A stretch of 64,000 nucleotides of DNA from Pseudo-nitzschia pungens (taxonomy: Eukaryota > Bacillariophyta > Bacillariophyceae > Bacillariales > Bacillariaceae): assembly GCA_037355855.1 (NCBI GenBank), contig CM074767.1, positions 1,302,001 to 1,366,000 on the forward strand, written 5' to 3'. Positions 43,166-55,200 of the stretch are shown here, in pieces. How positions within the stretch are numbered: position 1 is the first letter of the stretch; each line of letters starts with the position of its first letter. Position numbers and translations under genes: made by a program. The notes below the pieces were generated by a model. It was not told where the DNA came from, made no database searches, and was given only the letters and a program-made list of their open reading frames with translations.

Positions 43166-44539
43166 CTAACTTCGATCCGCAATGAAGGAACACTCCACGG
43201 GCATCGACAAAGACTCCGCGTGCGGTTGCGAAAATTGATACGGGTAATACTGTCGGGATGGATTCTGTTCGTGTTGCTCGATGATGTCCAGGAGATATTC
43301 CGCCATTTTTCTCCCTCCCTGGCTGCTGGGTTCCACCCGAGCCACGTAGTCTTCCCTCGTCTTTCCATCGAGGACATGAAACAAGGGAACCGGGATGACG
43401 TCCGCTTCCGGTGCTGCCGAGCGGTGGCTATTCCTCTTCGCACCACGCGAACTACTCGTGTTGCTGTTGCTGTTGCAGTTGCTGTTGCTGTCGGAGTTGT
43501 TCGATCGAACGATGCGTATCTTCGAAGTGGCCTCGACAAAGACCCGCCGGATCAGACACTGGAGCGTCTCGGGATTTCGGTCGTACCCGAGGCTCCGGAG
43601 GGCGGGCCCCGCCCAGCTCGGAACGGCGGTCTCGTCGGGATAATAAATCATGCAGACCAGGATCCGCTTGGGCACGGTCTCGGCCGTCAGCTTCTCGATG
43701 TACTTCCGGACCCGCGTTCCGAACAGGTGCGTCGTGTAGCCGAGGCAGGGCGGAAACGCGCAGATGCACGAGGCCATGGCCACCGGCCCGCACCCGCAGC
43801 AGTGCTCGTCGCAGGGCGGCGACGCGCAAACGCACGAGACCGGACCCGGGCACGGACACGGACTCGAACTCGAACCCGATGATGGCGACGACGACGACGA
43901 CGACGACGTCGACTCGAAGCAGGAAACGGGCATGTGCACCAGCGACAGGATCGAACAGATCGTGCACGGCGTCGGCATCATGGCCACGTCGTTGCCACCG
44001 ATGCTCACCACCAGCGTGTCCTCCGGTCCGATGTTGTCGCGCAGAAAGACGTCCTGGGGTCGCAGGCGGTGGGTCCTCTCGTTGATGGTGGTGGCTTCGA
44101 CGGCGGTGTTGATTGCCGCCATGCGAGTGCTTTGGAGCCGGCAAGGCCGCCCTTGTTGTTGTCCTTGTTGTTGTCCTTGTCGTTCTCGCGCTCGCCTCCG
44201 TTTGTCAGCTAGATAATTCAACCAATACGTCACGTCGGCATTCATTCTGGCGGGAGGTTCCAGGACTCGTTGGTAGGCTCCCACGGCGGGTCGGGAATCG
44301 TGGAACCAGTACTTGTTGTCCAGGGAGGAGTCTCCCGCGGTCCAGATCAGAGAGTCCGAGGTTTCTCTCAGGGCTGGCAAGAGAATTTCCAGGTCTCGCA
44401 AGGGATGCCCGTGGTATTCGCCGTAAAAGCTCGAACCCCGGATCATTTTCCGTTCCTTCGTCGCGTCGTTTCGTTTGATTTCGCTTCGCTTCGCTTCGCT
44501 TCGTTGTTGGTTGCAAGGGAGAGTGGACGAAGAGACCAC
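43166..44539 (-). CDS. SGNH-type hydrolase-like protein with atypical block V
   Basis: Single exon, 457 aa; the first 30 residues are encoded by a TTCGC repeat, so the Met at 44446 (MIRGSSFYGEYHGHP) may be the true start. Block I is IWTAGDSSLDNKYW (nucleophile Ser in GDSS). Block III is VVSIGGNDVAMM, with the oxyanion Asn. A Ser-run and a Cys-rich insertion (SCFESTSSSS... then PCPCPGPVSCVCA) interrupt the fold. Near the C-terminus VEPSSQGGRKMAEYL sits where block V (DxxHPSxxG) should be, but neither the Asp-x-x-His pair nor another obvious His is there. Esterase or lipase activity is therefore uncertain. The base composition is GC-rich and repeat-laden compared with other genes. Confidence 0.7.
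   Translation of the reverse strand: MVSSSTLPCNQQRSEAKRSEIKRNDATKERKMIRGSSFYGEYHGHPLRDLEILLPALRETSDSLIWTAGDSSLDNKYWFHDSRPAVGAYQRVLEPPARMNADVTYWLNYLADKRRRARERQGQQQGQQQGRPCRLQSTRMAAINTAVEATTINERTHRLRPQDVFLRDNIGPEDTLVVSIGGNDVAMMPTPCTICSILSLVHMPVSCFESTSSSSSSSPSSGSSSSPCPCPGPVSCVCASPPCDEHCCGCGPVAMASCICAFPPCLGYTTHLFGTRVRKYIEKLTAETVPKRILVCMIYYPDETAVPSWAGPALRSLGYDRNPETLQCLIRRVFVEATSKIRIVRSNNSDSNSNCNSNSNTSSSRGAKRNSHRSAAPEADVIPVPLFHVLDGKTREDYVARVEPSSQGGRKMAEYLLDIIEQHEQNPSRQYYPYQFSQPHAESLSMPVECSFIADRS
44460..44505. repeat. CGCTT tandem repeat
   Basis: About five copies of a TTCGC/CGCTT pentamer at the 5' end of the SGNH-like gene, followed at 44580-44610 by TTTTG/TTCTG pentamers. Confidence 0.75.
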
Positions 44540-45897
44540 GCGATTGCTTCTGTTCGGAATGTTTCTCTTTCAAAATAGAATGTTTTGTTTTGTTCTGTTC
44601 TGTTCTGTTTGGACGTGGCGACTTCGAATCACTTTCCGACTAGGTTATGAAGCGAACCGCAGAAACCGGAAGCAGATAGTATTATCAATTACGAAGTGTG
44701 ATTATTGTTTCGACCTGGGAACCAAAAAATGGGGCACCACAGCTACTAAAATGGGTGCGACAGTTGTTTCATGGACCGAATCAAAAGGAGTCGGTCGGTC
44801 CAATAATGATGATGATGATGATGACAACGATGATACTAAGAATATAATTATTATTTGTAACAAGCTTTGATGGTTTGGACTAGAGTAGCCATTGAGATAA
44901 ACCTTACGAAGACAGCCCGTTCGTTCGAATTTGTATCCATCAATTCAATTTTAAAAAGCACCTTACGGTAATCGTAACTACTTTGCGTACTACGTGTAAA
45001 CCTTACCCCAGTACTTTTACAACTACGAAATTCGTAACAGCTGGCGCGCGGAACCAACGGACAGATGTTAGGAATGCTGTAGTAAGGTTTAATCATTGTT
45101 ATTGAGATCGATTGATTGTTGATCCAGTCTTGTTGCCCCTCCGACACTTCCAATGTTCTGCTACGGCATAAGTCTCGTAGGCACATACCTTTAGCACGTG
45201 CTCCGTCATGTTCGTTAACCAAAATACGTAAGGCTTACTTCGTAATATTCTTGCTGCCCATCGCTTGGGAAAGAAGAGCGCCTCTCTCAAATAATGACAA
45301 TTCTTCTTGTCCAAATTACTTCGCGCTAATTTTTTTGGATTGATTGATTGATTGATTCCGTGTCAACAATGAATCGGAAGCTTCGAACCAAGGAATAAAT
45401 AAGGTTACGGTAGGAACGGAACGTTCGCTGAAGTACAGCATTCCATAGTAGTAGTACCGAGTGCAATAATATTAGTCCTATGATTGTTCCATAAGATTGT
45501 TCTTCCCGTTGCATAATTCCGTAATTTCACCGTGTTTATGTGGTGAGAAGTTTAGAGTCCGTTGTCCGTTGCCGTTGCCGTCGCGTCACCCCAATGAAAA
45601 TTCGAAAGGACGGGGACTGGACCCGGACTGTAACCTTACTTGTACGAGTAAGATTAAATCTTGGTCGGCAACAGTTATACTACGTATCTCTTACTATTAC
45701 TGAACTGGTCGTACATGTAATTACGTTATGTTACTGCATTAGAAAGTAAGGTTACTACGTACTTCTTTTCTGAGTACAAGCACTTCGCATGAGTAAGGTA
45801 AGGTTACGGTACTTTGTTCATCGCGGTTCATAGTATTATGATTGCTTGCGAGCTTGGCACTCGCACGGTACGCGGACCTCGGCCGACCATCCGACCA
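44540..45897. other. Intergenic, repeat- and motif-rich
   Basis: About 1.3 kb between divergent genes. Holds TTTTG/TTCTG pentamers, (GAT)n at 44806-44825, (TTGA)n at 45338-45358, and at least eight copies of GTAAGGTTAC-like motifs between 44990 and 45815. No gene supported. Confidence 0.5.
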
Positions 45898-46341
45898 TGA
45901 ATACCTTCCACAACACAGACGACACAGACGACACAGACGATGTAGTGATGGGAACCGCGGAGGAGCAGGAGGAGGAGGAATGCACCGCGGGTGATGGCAT
46001 GGTGGCAAGGACAATCATCCCTTGCGACGAGCAAACAACGGGAGTGATGACACTGCTGCAACCATCATCTCACGATACCGATCGCAATGCCGACGCTCGC
46101 GCTCGTGTTGGCGCTTGCACCGATGCGGACACCGAGATGACACCGAGTGGCCACGACGAATCCTCGACCGAAGCGCTGCTTTGGAAGACAACGCAAACGC
46201 AAACGCAAGCAACACCTCCGCCCACTTCCAAACGCCGAAAGGTTTCCTTTCGTGCGGGGTATGCAACCGATATTTTCGTAATCCCTTCCTTGACGGACTA
46301 CGACACACGGTGCGACTCCGACTTTAACAACAACAACAATG

Positions 46342-46383
<42 letters not shown>

Positions 46384-47033
46384 ATGGCAACAACAACATA
46401 CGGCAGGACCTCTTTTACACCGACGACGATTACAAACGCTTCCGCGCCAACGAAGAGAGGCGATACCGGAAAATGATCGCCAAGAAACTCCAAAACATGG
46501 TCCGGGAAAAACTCCAGCCCGCCATCAACGAGGCGGTGGCCCGCGGCGCGACGCTGGAGGACGTCGAGGCCATGATGCCGGGGACGCACGAGGAAATGAT
46601 GGCCATTCTGAACGACGACGGCGCTACCGGCAACGGCGAGAGCCTTTCCCGCGCCCTCCCACCGGCGGCGTTTGCGGCCGCCTTTGGTCGCGGGGGGTTT
46701 GGGGGGTCGGCGTCGGCATCGAAAGCACAATCGGCATCACAATCGGCATCACAACCGACATCGACACCGACATCGACATCGGCATCGACATCGACATCGA
46801 CATCGACAGCAACATCGACTACGGGAACCACCACGCCGCGCACCATCCGAACGACGCGATGCTCGGTCACGGCGATCCGGACAGCGGAGAATGAGAATGG
46901 CAGTGGCAGTGGCAGTGGCAATGGAAGCACCGAGGACGGGCTGTCCTCTCGATCGGTGTTGGCAGCGGCAGCGGCAGCGGCGGAACAAGTCGCACGGGAA
47001 GAGGAAGGAGGAGAAGTGGAACCATCGGAGTGA
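45898..47033 (+). CDS. Low-complexity diatom-type unknown protein
   Basis: Single exon, 378 aa from the Met at 45898 (MNTFHNTDDTDD); the frame opens at 45846. A conserved-looking core (KRRKVSFRAGYATDIFVIPSL, then DLFYTDDDYKRFRANEERRYR) is split by an (Asn-Ser)n stretch from a CAACAG repeat. I associate VSF...DLWY-type DDYKRF motifs with many diatom proteins of unknown function. The C-terminal half contains a helical segment (IAKKLQNMVREKLQPAINEAV, EEMMAIL), then Ser-Thr repeats from an ACATCG hexamer and an Ala run. No catalytic site or membrane helix. Expression is likely because the core is intact despite the repeats. Confidence 0.65.
46320..46400. repeat. (CAACAG)n microsatellite in coding sequence
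   Basis: GGCAACAGCAACAGCAAC-type hexamer encoding Asn-Ser runs. Confidence 0.85.
46730..46818. repeat. (ACATCG)n hexamer repeat in coding sequence
   Basis: CATCGACATCGACATCG-type units encoding Ser-Thr repeats, followed by GGCAGT and GGCAGC trains at 46899-46922 and 46963-46982. Confidence 0.85.
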
Positions 47034-47597
47034 GTGACTGGGTGACTGGGTGAGTGACTGGGTGTGCAGCTGGAACCACCAGTGATGATGCGCACGAGTG
47101 CGTGCGCGCACGCAGCAGCAATCCCAACCGTGAGGTTGGATGCAATGGAAGCGCAGCGCAGAGCGGAACTCGATGGATGGAGGGGAAGCAAGGGGATACA
47201 ACAACAACGACAACGACAACAACAATAGTATGCAGTAGTAGATACGGAGACCCGCCACCAGCGGTTCGGGCGCTCCCGGAATTCATCCGTGTTCAATAAT
47301 AAACAATACCACGGACGTCCAATCTGCCACGACCAAACATTCACGATACGACGCTACAAAACGATGAGTTCCGCGGGAAATGGTATCAAACAGCACACGG
47401 GGTCGAAGGGATGGGTTGTACCGAAAACACGGCACAAACACATGGTGTAGCGTTGTCACAACGTTTCGTGGACGAGTCAGTCGGAATTGGTTTCTCCGCT
47501 TTGCGAGTGCGAATGCGAGCAAAAGTACGAGTGCGAATGCGAATGCGAGTTCGAGCACGCGGTACACCACTGACTGACCGGCGGCGTGGTGAGATGG

Positions 47598-47624
47598 TGT
47601 GTGTTTGTGTGTGTGTGTGTGTGT
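47598..47624. repeat. (GT)n microsatellite
   Basis: Imperfect dinucleotide run of about 13 GT units, with one TTT interruption. Confidence 0.9.
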
Positions 47625-47712
47625 TCTCTCGCAGCAGAAGCAGATGCCTCATTTGCGATTGGCTCTGGGGTTCCCAGCGGCAATCGTTGTGGCTTTCGTT
47701 CCAATAGCTACA

Positions 47713-47771
47713 CGGCTAGACTAGACTAGACTAGACTTGACTCGACTGGAATGGGATGGGATGGGATGGGA
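47713..47771. repeat. CTAGA and GGGAT pentamer tandem repeats
   Basis: Three to four CTAGA units decay into TTGACTCGA and then four GGGAT units follow. Confidence 0.85.
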
Positions 47772-49348
47772 CTTGTCTCGACGCGGGTCGCAATGCGGTT
47801 CCCGCCGCAGTATGCTTCTTCGCGACAATCATAATCACTAATCACCGACATTGGCACCTTGCGAAAACTTCTGCGTACCGCACGCAGTACCACGACGATC
47901 CAGAACCATCGACGCTGGCTGCGTAACCTTACCCCAGGATGCTTGTTGTTTCCTTGCATTGCATGGGTGCAAGAAGTACTTTGCACCGCGGGTTTGATGC
48001 GATCGGTTCCGAACGAATGGCCTTTGCCAACCCATTGCCGTTGGGAAGCCAATCATCGGACTTCCTGGTGATGCCTGGACAAGACAGAGAGGAACATTAT
48101 AATGTTATTAATAATGGATATCATTGTATTATTCATAGTATGTAAGATGAACGGCACTACTCGTACGCAATAACAACACTACCGGTAGTAGCTACATGGC
48201 CCATGTGAAAAATCTTTCTTGCAACGATCAACGCAAGTCACCTGGTAAGATTCTTAGTACGTCAACGGAAAAGAAAGTTCCTGTGCGCGACTGATCGCAC
48301 CGTGTGTAGTAAGGTAATACCGGGTACATCCATCGTATTCGCATCGTGCGGTCAGCTTGCCAAAATCATGCTGTGGCTGCGAAGGGCGTCAACGGACGGA
48401 TGGAAGAGGACGGCGCTACCACCGTACTAGCGGGGGTGTCGGACTTGACATGAATGACAAAAGGCACAGCTGCAGATTGTTGTTGTGAATTCACACTCCT
48501 GTGAAGAGTCTGCTGAAAAGCATAAGAACAGGACGAGCTACTAGTAGTAACTTACTACTACTACTACTAGTATCGCCATGCTTCATCTGTTTATAGCTAG
48601 TAGCTGATTGATTGTCTCAGCACCATGATCACTATAATTTTGTTTTTGTCCTCCGAATGGACACTTTGAGTTATGAAATCTGTCGAGCAACAGGTGATGG
48701 ACCACACGAACAAAGTAGTTATTGTTTTGAGGTCATCGACACTCCGACCATCAATTGTAAAATACGAAGTACGTGCAAGTACGGTAGCTGCTAACACGCA
48801 GCGTTACGTGTACGGTAAAACCTTATGTGGAGAGTTGTGTCGCTGATCAATGCGTGCACGTTATTTAGGCGAAGCGAAAAGAGCAGGTTTTTACCATCTC
48901 ATCAAAAAATACCGGTAGTGATGATGGTGATAGTGATTTTGAGAGATTTTTGATGTTTGAAGTGATGGCGGTTTTAGTCGTACCAGGTCGTACGTACTAT
49001 TTCGTACGTCGTTTTGCTCTCAAAAAGCGACAAAGCCTGCCTTAATAAAAAAAATAGTGGTAGGAGTAAGGCTTACTCGTAATTATCTTACTCGTACTGG
49101 GTTGAGGGTAGCAGTACCTGGTATGATTACCTAGTAACCTTGCCCGTCGAACCATTTTTTTTTCGAAAAAAGGTTGTTACCACAAAGCTTCACGAACTGG
49201 CTATGCGAAGGGAAATACCAGTACGATTGATCCACTACAAGTGTTGATAGTGATGATTGAGAGTTAAAAGTTCTTACAGAAACAGAAAGAAGGGCCAAAC
49301 AGATCCGTAGAAGAAGAAGCTACGGGACAGAATTCAGTGAAGTGAAAA

Positions 49349-51460
49349 ATGGGATTTCGAAAGTTATTTCACCGATCCTATGCGAAGGTTCAGCCGACTC
49401 CAAACTCCTTTTCTTTCGACGAAAATAGTGTATCGTCTGATGATCGACAGAAAAGAGGCTCGGCTCGGTTTAAGTGGTCGTATCCTCGCTCAAGGTCAGA
49501 AAATGATAGTAACGGTTGGGGTGAAGAAGCAACCAAAAACAAAACGCGGGAGAATACGCAAAACAATGACAATCACAATGACAATAAGGATGAACGACGT
49601 GGTACTCCTCCTTCACAGCCACCACTTTCACCTTTGGCCTCGCCCGAGCTTACACAGGCACTTCTTTATTTTGAAATCATTCCAGCAACAAATTTTAACC
49701 GAGAATCCGTGAAGAAAAAGTACAAGAGATTGAGTCTCGTTCACCATCCCGATCGCAACGGCAATGCTGAGGAATCGATCCAAGAAATGCAAAGGATCAA
49801 TCATTATTACGATGTATTGGAGGGAGAGTTGAATCGAATCGAAGATGGAGCAGAAGATGACGAAGACGATCTACTCAGTACGCCTCGTAGCAATAGTAGC
49901 AGCAGCAGCAATGGAAATGACTCGAGCAGTGATGATGATGATGACAGGAAGAGGAATGAAGAAGAAAAGGACAAAGAGAGCAGAAAGGGTAGCTGGCGTT
50001 CATCTCGCGGACGTAGTAGTTCTGTTCCTCGACGACACAGAAGCAAGAGTACAAATCCAGACCGTCCGCGGAGACAGCGACGAAGAAGTAAAGAGCCAAA
50101 CGAAAATCGTCGGCGGTGCACCAGTACACAACGCCAACAGGGACGCCAGCAAGAACGTCAGGATATAGGGCAAGAAATGAGGAGAGAACGGGATGAGACC
50201 ATGCAAAAAGTGAACGACTTTCGAAGGAAGCAAAGAAAACTTCGGCTGTTGAACAACCAACGATCTGCCATGGAAAAACTTGATACTGATTGGGGACGCG
50301 ATAAGGCCTTCAATACCTACACGAAACAGGTGCAAATCTATCGGAATCAAATAGAATTGATGAAAGACGTTGATTCCTATAAAATCTCATCAGAACGAAT
50401 CCAAATGCCATTAAAGCCGAATTACACTCTGATGGAGTGCTGCAATGAAGATGCTGTTGTCGCAATGCGACTAAGAGAAACTGGTATAGCGATAGAAATC
50501 GTCCATCAAGAAATAAACAACGCAACACAGGAATGGATTTTGATGAAAATGAGAACATCAACATCGACCAGTGCGGGTCCCGGAGTCTATGAATCTACAT
50601 CGAAAGAAGGCATTTCTGTCAAACCAACCTCGAGTTATTGTAAAAGGATACTTCGGCTTCTGACGCGTCCACTTGACAAGGATGGCAATTCCATCCTGCA
50701 TTACGCCGTTTATATCGAAGACCATGAAATGATTTCCTATCTCATCCAAGTTGCCAGGCAGAACAAAATTTTTGCCAAATTCGTCGGTTACATGAATTAT
50801 CGAAAACTCAACGCGTGTGATTTTACAATTGGGTGTACGTGGGATAATTCTCCTGTTCCATCGTTGATGGCGACATTGACAAAAGAAGCCATTGGAATTT
50901 TGGATGAAAAGCAACGCAGGCGTGCTTCTCGACGCAGACAAGATCGAAGCCTTTATGATCACCCCATCGCGGATTCTGTCTTCAATATATTTATGTGTCT
51001 CGTTGTGGGAAGATATGTGACATGTTCTGGATGGGTTATTTCTTGTGTCATTACTGTTTCGGCCCACTTGGTAGAGCTTTGGAACAAATCTACTCCTGCT
51101 CTTCGCATTTCGAAAGCATGTTTCTTCACTCTCCATACTGGATGGTACCTGTTGGTAGGGATCCTTCTAAGAAGTCGAAACCTCATGCTGACTGTTGGTG
51201 ACAACATCCCCATTCCATGGCAACTACAGATAGTGGGTGTGTTCACCTTGCCTTTCATTGTTAGCTTCCGATACTGGCCAGTGCAATATTTATTGCGTGC
51301 AACTATCCACATTGAAGCGGTTTTGATTGGTGGTTTAGAATGGATAATTTCCCAAAACGGAACTTTCTCGAGCGGGTACACGAAGCATCTCGTCGATTAC
51401 ACTATTTTGTCGGTACCTTTCCTTGCGATTCAACTTTTTTACGCGATGAACCTGGATTGA
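49349..51460 (+). CDS. J-domain co-chaperone with ankyrin-like region and C-terminal membrane helices
   Basis: Single exon, 703 aa. The J domain is at residues ~104-162 (LTQALLYFEIIPATNF, KKKYKRLSLVHHPDRNGNAEE, MQRINHYYDVLEGEL) with the HPD tripeptide at 133-135 that stimulates Hsp70 ATPase. Next is a Ser/Asp and then Arg/Ser-rich disordered stretch (~175-280), a coiled coil, and a short ankyrin-like repeat (DKDGNSILHYAVYIEDHEMISYLIQ). The last ~170 residues contain four or five hydrophobic helices (SVFNIFMCLVVGRYV, CFFTLHTGWYLLVGILL, IVGVFTLPFIVSF). The J domain would face the cytosol if the membrane part is at the ER or an organelle. The architecture is unusual; no named family fits. Confidence 0.85.
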   Translation: MGFRKLFHRSYAKVQPTPNSFSFDENSVSSDDRQKRGSARFKWSYPRSRSENDSNGWGEEATKNKTRENTQNNDNHNDNKDERRGTPPSQPPLSPLASPELTQALLYFEIIPATNFNRESVKKKYKRLSLVHHPDRNGNAEESIQEMQRINHYYDVLEGELNRIEDGAEDDEDDLLSTPRSNSSSSSNGNDSSSDDDDDRKRNEEEKDKESRKGSWRSSRGRSSSVPRRHRSKSTNPDRPRRQRRRSKEPNENRRRCTSTQRQQGRQQERQDIGQEMRRERDETMQKVNDFRRKQRKLRLLNNQRSAMEKLDTDWGRDKAFNTYTKQVQIYRNQIELMKDVDSYKISSERIQMPLKPNYTLMECCNEDAVVAMRLRETGIAIEIVHQEINNATQEWILMKMRTSTSTSAGPGVYESTSKEGISVKPTSSYCKRILRLLTRPLDKDGNSILHYAVYIEDHEMISYLIQVARQNKIFAKFVGYMNYRKLNACDFTIGCTWDNSPVPSLMATLTKEAIGILDEKQRRRASRRRQDRSLYDHPIADSVFNIFMCLVVGRYVTCSGWVISCVITVSAHLVELWNKSTPALRISKACFFTLHTGWYLLVGILLRSRNLMLTVGDNIPIPWQLQIVGVFTLPFIVSFRYWPVQYLLRATIHIEAVLIGGLEWIISQNGTFSSGYTKHLVDYTILSVPFLAIQLFYAMNLD

Positions 51461-52224
51461 TGATCTGTTTTCTATAATACGAGTGATGACTTGATTATCA
51501 TTCAATCTTCCATCCGTTATGTTTCGGCGACCTAAAAATCTTGGCTGAAGAATAGATTCATACAGGTGATAAATTCTTTCAATGATATTCACAACGCGAG
51601 TGCAAGTGTAAGGACACGAACGTTTATCAAGATTTTGAAATATTAGCCATAATGTAGTTTTCGTTGAGACTATGGACGTATATGAAGCTCACCTGTGCCA
51701 GGATCCATATGTGTTTGAAAATGCTAGTCACGCATGTCATTTACCATGGACACCAATGCTGTTAGTTCTTTCATTATTTGTTAATAACACAGATGCTGAG
51801 AAGTTGCTATTCATTGTTGAAGAATGGTTTCGTCTTGACGAAATTGCTCAATACACTATTCGCTTCGACATATATCTGTAACCACGGCACCAGCATTTTC
51901 TTCGTCTCAAAAGATTTGTTGGTCGTTCCACAGCCATGTTACAGGTTGAGAGGCCATTGCAATTCATAGAAGGACACCTCTCTTCTACCATCCCATCAAC
52001 ATCGGTGAAGTCTCGCAAGTAGCATCAGAAAAGGGAAATAATTGAAGATGGAACGGCTCTCTTATACCAATACAACATTGACAAGTCTAAAAAAATTAGA
52101 ATTTGACAACAAAGTTCTAATGAATTATTCCATTCCAGAACAAATATAGTGGGGTAAACATTTGTAGACCCTTCAACGTTTTTCGCATACGATGATACGG
52201 CTTCCATCTTATAGGTTCTCGTTT
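51461..52224. other. Intergenic between convergent genes
   Basis: About 760 bp, no gene signal beyond weak open frames (51672-51881). Confidence 0.5.
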
Positions 52225-55200
52225 TCAAATCATGGCCAAAGTGAAAGTCCCTTTGTCTTCCCTTGCTGACCGTTGCTTATCTGCATGAGTGAGAGCGTTG
52301 GGGCGCTTGATGCGATTGCGAGGCTTCGGTCCTTCCTCTCGATAATTGGTGTACGGCGTTGCTGTCGTCATGTTGCTTCTCCCGAAGTCGTTGGTAGCTA
52401 GACTTCCAAGCTCGACGTCAGGTTTGTCTTCGACGCGGCCGATTTCCTTGTTCAATTTGTTGTCGGTATGTGCCATGAAAGTGGCAAGATCGACTTTTTT
52501 CTCGATTACTTTGTCGGCTTTCTTCTTTTCCAGAGACTCCCTTCCGCAGAGGGGTGGATTGAATGGCCACCCAAGGATGAAAGGGTTCAAAATGATTGGA
52601 ATATAAAAGGCAGAAAGCGCAAGGAATGCAGCAGGTCCAGCAAACAAAAACGTTCCCAAAACCTTATCCCTCACATCTGCTGGCCACTTCTTAAAGGCAA
52701 AACCGTAGTCCTCAAATACTTCAATGTATTCTTGAAAATTCCAACCTGCGTCCTTTGCTACAACAAGGTAGCACATGATCAGCAAATAAATAGAGATGCC
52801 CCACGAACCTGAATTAAAACGAACCATGTCACCGAAGGCAATGCATCGTGTGATCTTAATGGAGTCCTTGTTAGTTGCACCACAGATATTCGGGCGGGCC
52901 ATCAAGTGATCCATCGAACCAAGGAAAAAATAATTACCCATGACTGAATAAAATAAAACTTGAAAATACATGCAATATCGAACCAATCGCCAGCAGAGGT
53001 AAGTCATGCCATGATCACGGTACTCGGGGAAAAGCAATTTGTTGTTGGCCCACTTCATCTTGATCATCGCAAAAAGGAAAGTGGTGTAGCCAATGACATA
53101 ATAGCAAATCACAGAGACCACCAAAACACCAGCACTATTGAAGGCAGAAATCAATTTGACTTCATCGCTGAAGTCAGTAAGTCGTACGACGGCTGCGATA
53201 CTGAAGATCAAGATGTAACATCCACCACTGGTGTATCCAAAGAGATAAGATGTTAGGAAGACCTTGTAATAACCGGGAATGTCCGACCTGAGGAAAGTAC
53301 GGAATAAAGGAGTGAATGGTCCACTTCCGATCCAGCTATTGAAAGAATTAAATATGAGCTCGTGGGCACCAAGGGCAAATTTACGATGACGCCCAGCTTC
53401 TTCGTCAAAAGTACGTGTGATACCCTCTTGAAATTCACAATCCGGATAGTTGACATATCGGCCATTGAAGCCTAAGTTATACAAATGAATCATCAATTCG
53501 AAATCTTCCGAAACGTGAGACTCGGACCAATATTCTGTGCTTCCGTGGTCTTGAAGATTGTAGGATCCAATCTAAAATAAAAAAAGAGAGAACTGACTTT
53601 TTGAGAACAAAGTAGAGTTGATCTCGGTCTGTTATCTTTTCGACGATACTTCAACCTGAGATGTAATATAATTGATGCAACAACTCACCTGCTCCACAGA
53701 CAAAAATGGTAGGCCAATATTCTGCAACCATCGCTGTGCTTTTCGAAGGGTACGAATACGACCCGTCGCTTTGATGGCTTCACTTCGAAGGATTATCGAG
53801 TGGCCGACAAGAGGTGGGTGACATCCGAGAATCGAACTCAATAAAAAGTGTCCCATGTAGAGAGCATCGGTATACGACGAAAGCATATTTATGTAATATG
53901 ATTCCCGTCGCTGATCGTCTAGCGTTTTCGTAGCATGTTGAGTGAATCCCAAGTGCTTGTCGTTCAAGAATTCTGGAACTGTCTTGATGATGACAGATTC
54001 CGCCATACGAGCATCTGCATCATTGATGAGCATGAGGTCGCCTATTTCAATGTCACCCCCAAACATTACAAATCGCGATCCGTCGGAGTTGTGAGAGTTT
54101 TCGATCAGGGCTTCTTCGAAAGTCATTCCGTCGGCGTCCATCAACTGTTTGGCTCCCCATGCTAAGCGCAAATGTGAGTTGAGATTGGATGCTTTTTTGA
54201 ACTTTCCACGTCTATCAAAAGTCGATCTAGCAACGAATCCAATTCTATTGTGGTAATAGTAGAGCATCCGATGGAAGACTTCGTATACGGCTTTGCTGGA
54301 AAGCCCCTTCAAGTGGCGACGAGAGGGTTTCGGTATCTTTTGCAAGAGTTGACTGAGCTTGAAATATTTTCCCTTGGTCGCTACGATTGTCTCCCAAAGC
54401 ATTTCAGCGGCTGCAAAATTATTTTTCAGATATGCCATCATTCCATCGTCGGCGAGGATAATGTTGCATTTGGCACCAGAATTTCTCTCATAGTGATCCC
54501 GTGCTATCATGCACGACTTCAGAGTGGGCATTAATACCTCCTGCAAGCCTTCTTTGTAGACAGGAATTTGGATGCTAACGCTCATCCAATCCGCGTGCTT
54601 TGGTTTGTTTTCGGGAATGACACTGCAATACTTGGTATTAGTTCTGAAAGCCTTGGCAGGGATGAAGCACTTCATGATAGAGGAGACTGTAAAATAAACA
54701 TTCCAAAAGAGACCGATGAAGGCAATAAGTGCCAGGATGATTTCGATCACCGCTCTTCCCCATCCGTTATTATTCCAGATGGCTTCAACCAACAACCAAC
54801 CAACGATAGCAATTGTCAAGAAAAAGGCAAGCTCCGACGTGTATACGGCTATCGAGAGAGGGTCCGATGGACGATTGGTGGCATTCATCGGAGGTTTTGC
54901 CCACGGACTTCCCGCAATTTGATGAACCGCATCGTTCAAGACACCCGTCTAGTTTTGGTCCGTGTTGAAAAAAGAGAATGAGTGAGTGTATCATACTTTG
55001 TCTTATTTTGCAGCATGTAAATATGCTGTAGGATTCGCATCGACGCGCGTACCTTTCTGGGGTCGTTGAATATGTCTAGCTTTTCCCAATCTTCGTTTGA
55101 GTCTTCTCCCGATGGCTCATCGTCAAAAAACTCTTTGAGGTCATCCTGGTCGCGCTCGAAGGGGTCAAAAACGTTTTCAAAATCTACGTAATTCCCGATC

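Larger units (their letters stand above)
47034..49348. other. Long intergenic region rich in microsatellites and motifs
   Basis: About 2.3 kb. It includes GTGACTGG units (47035-47065), an ACAACGACA run (47199-47225), GCGAATGCGAGT-type hexamers (47503-47555), (GT)n at 47598-47624, CTAGA pentamers (47713-47735), and GGGAT pentamers (47751-47771). A CTACTACTACTAGTA stretch lies near 48550, and dispersed GTAACCTTAC-type motifs occur throughout. No gene supported. Confidence 0.55.

Noticed and set aside
43411..44085. 224-aa Arg/Ser-rich plus-strand open frame
   Set aside because: Shadow of the SGNH-like gene produced by its GC-rich third positions and repeats.
46065..46730. 221-aa minus-strand frame and others around 46-47 kb
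   Set aside because: Repeat-encoded valine/arginine runs antisense to the low-complexity gene.
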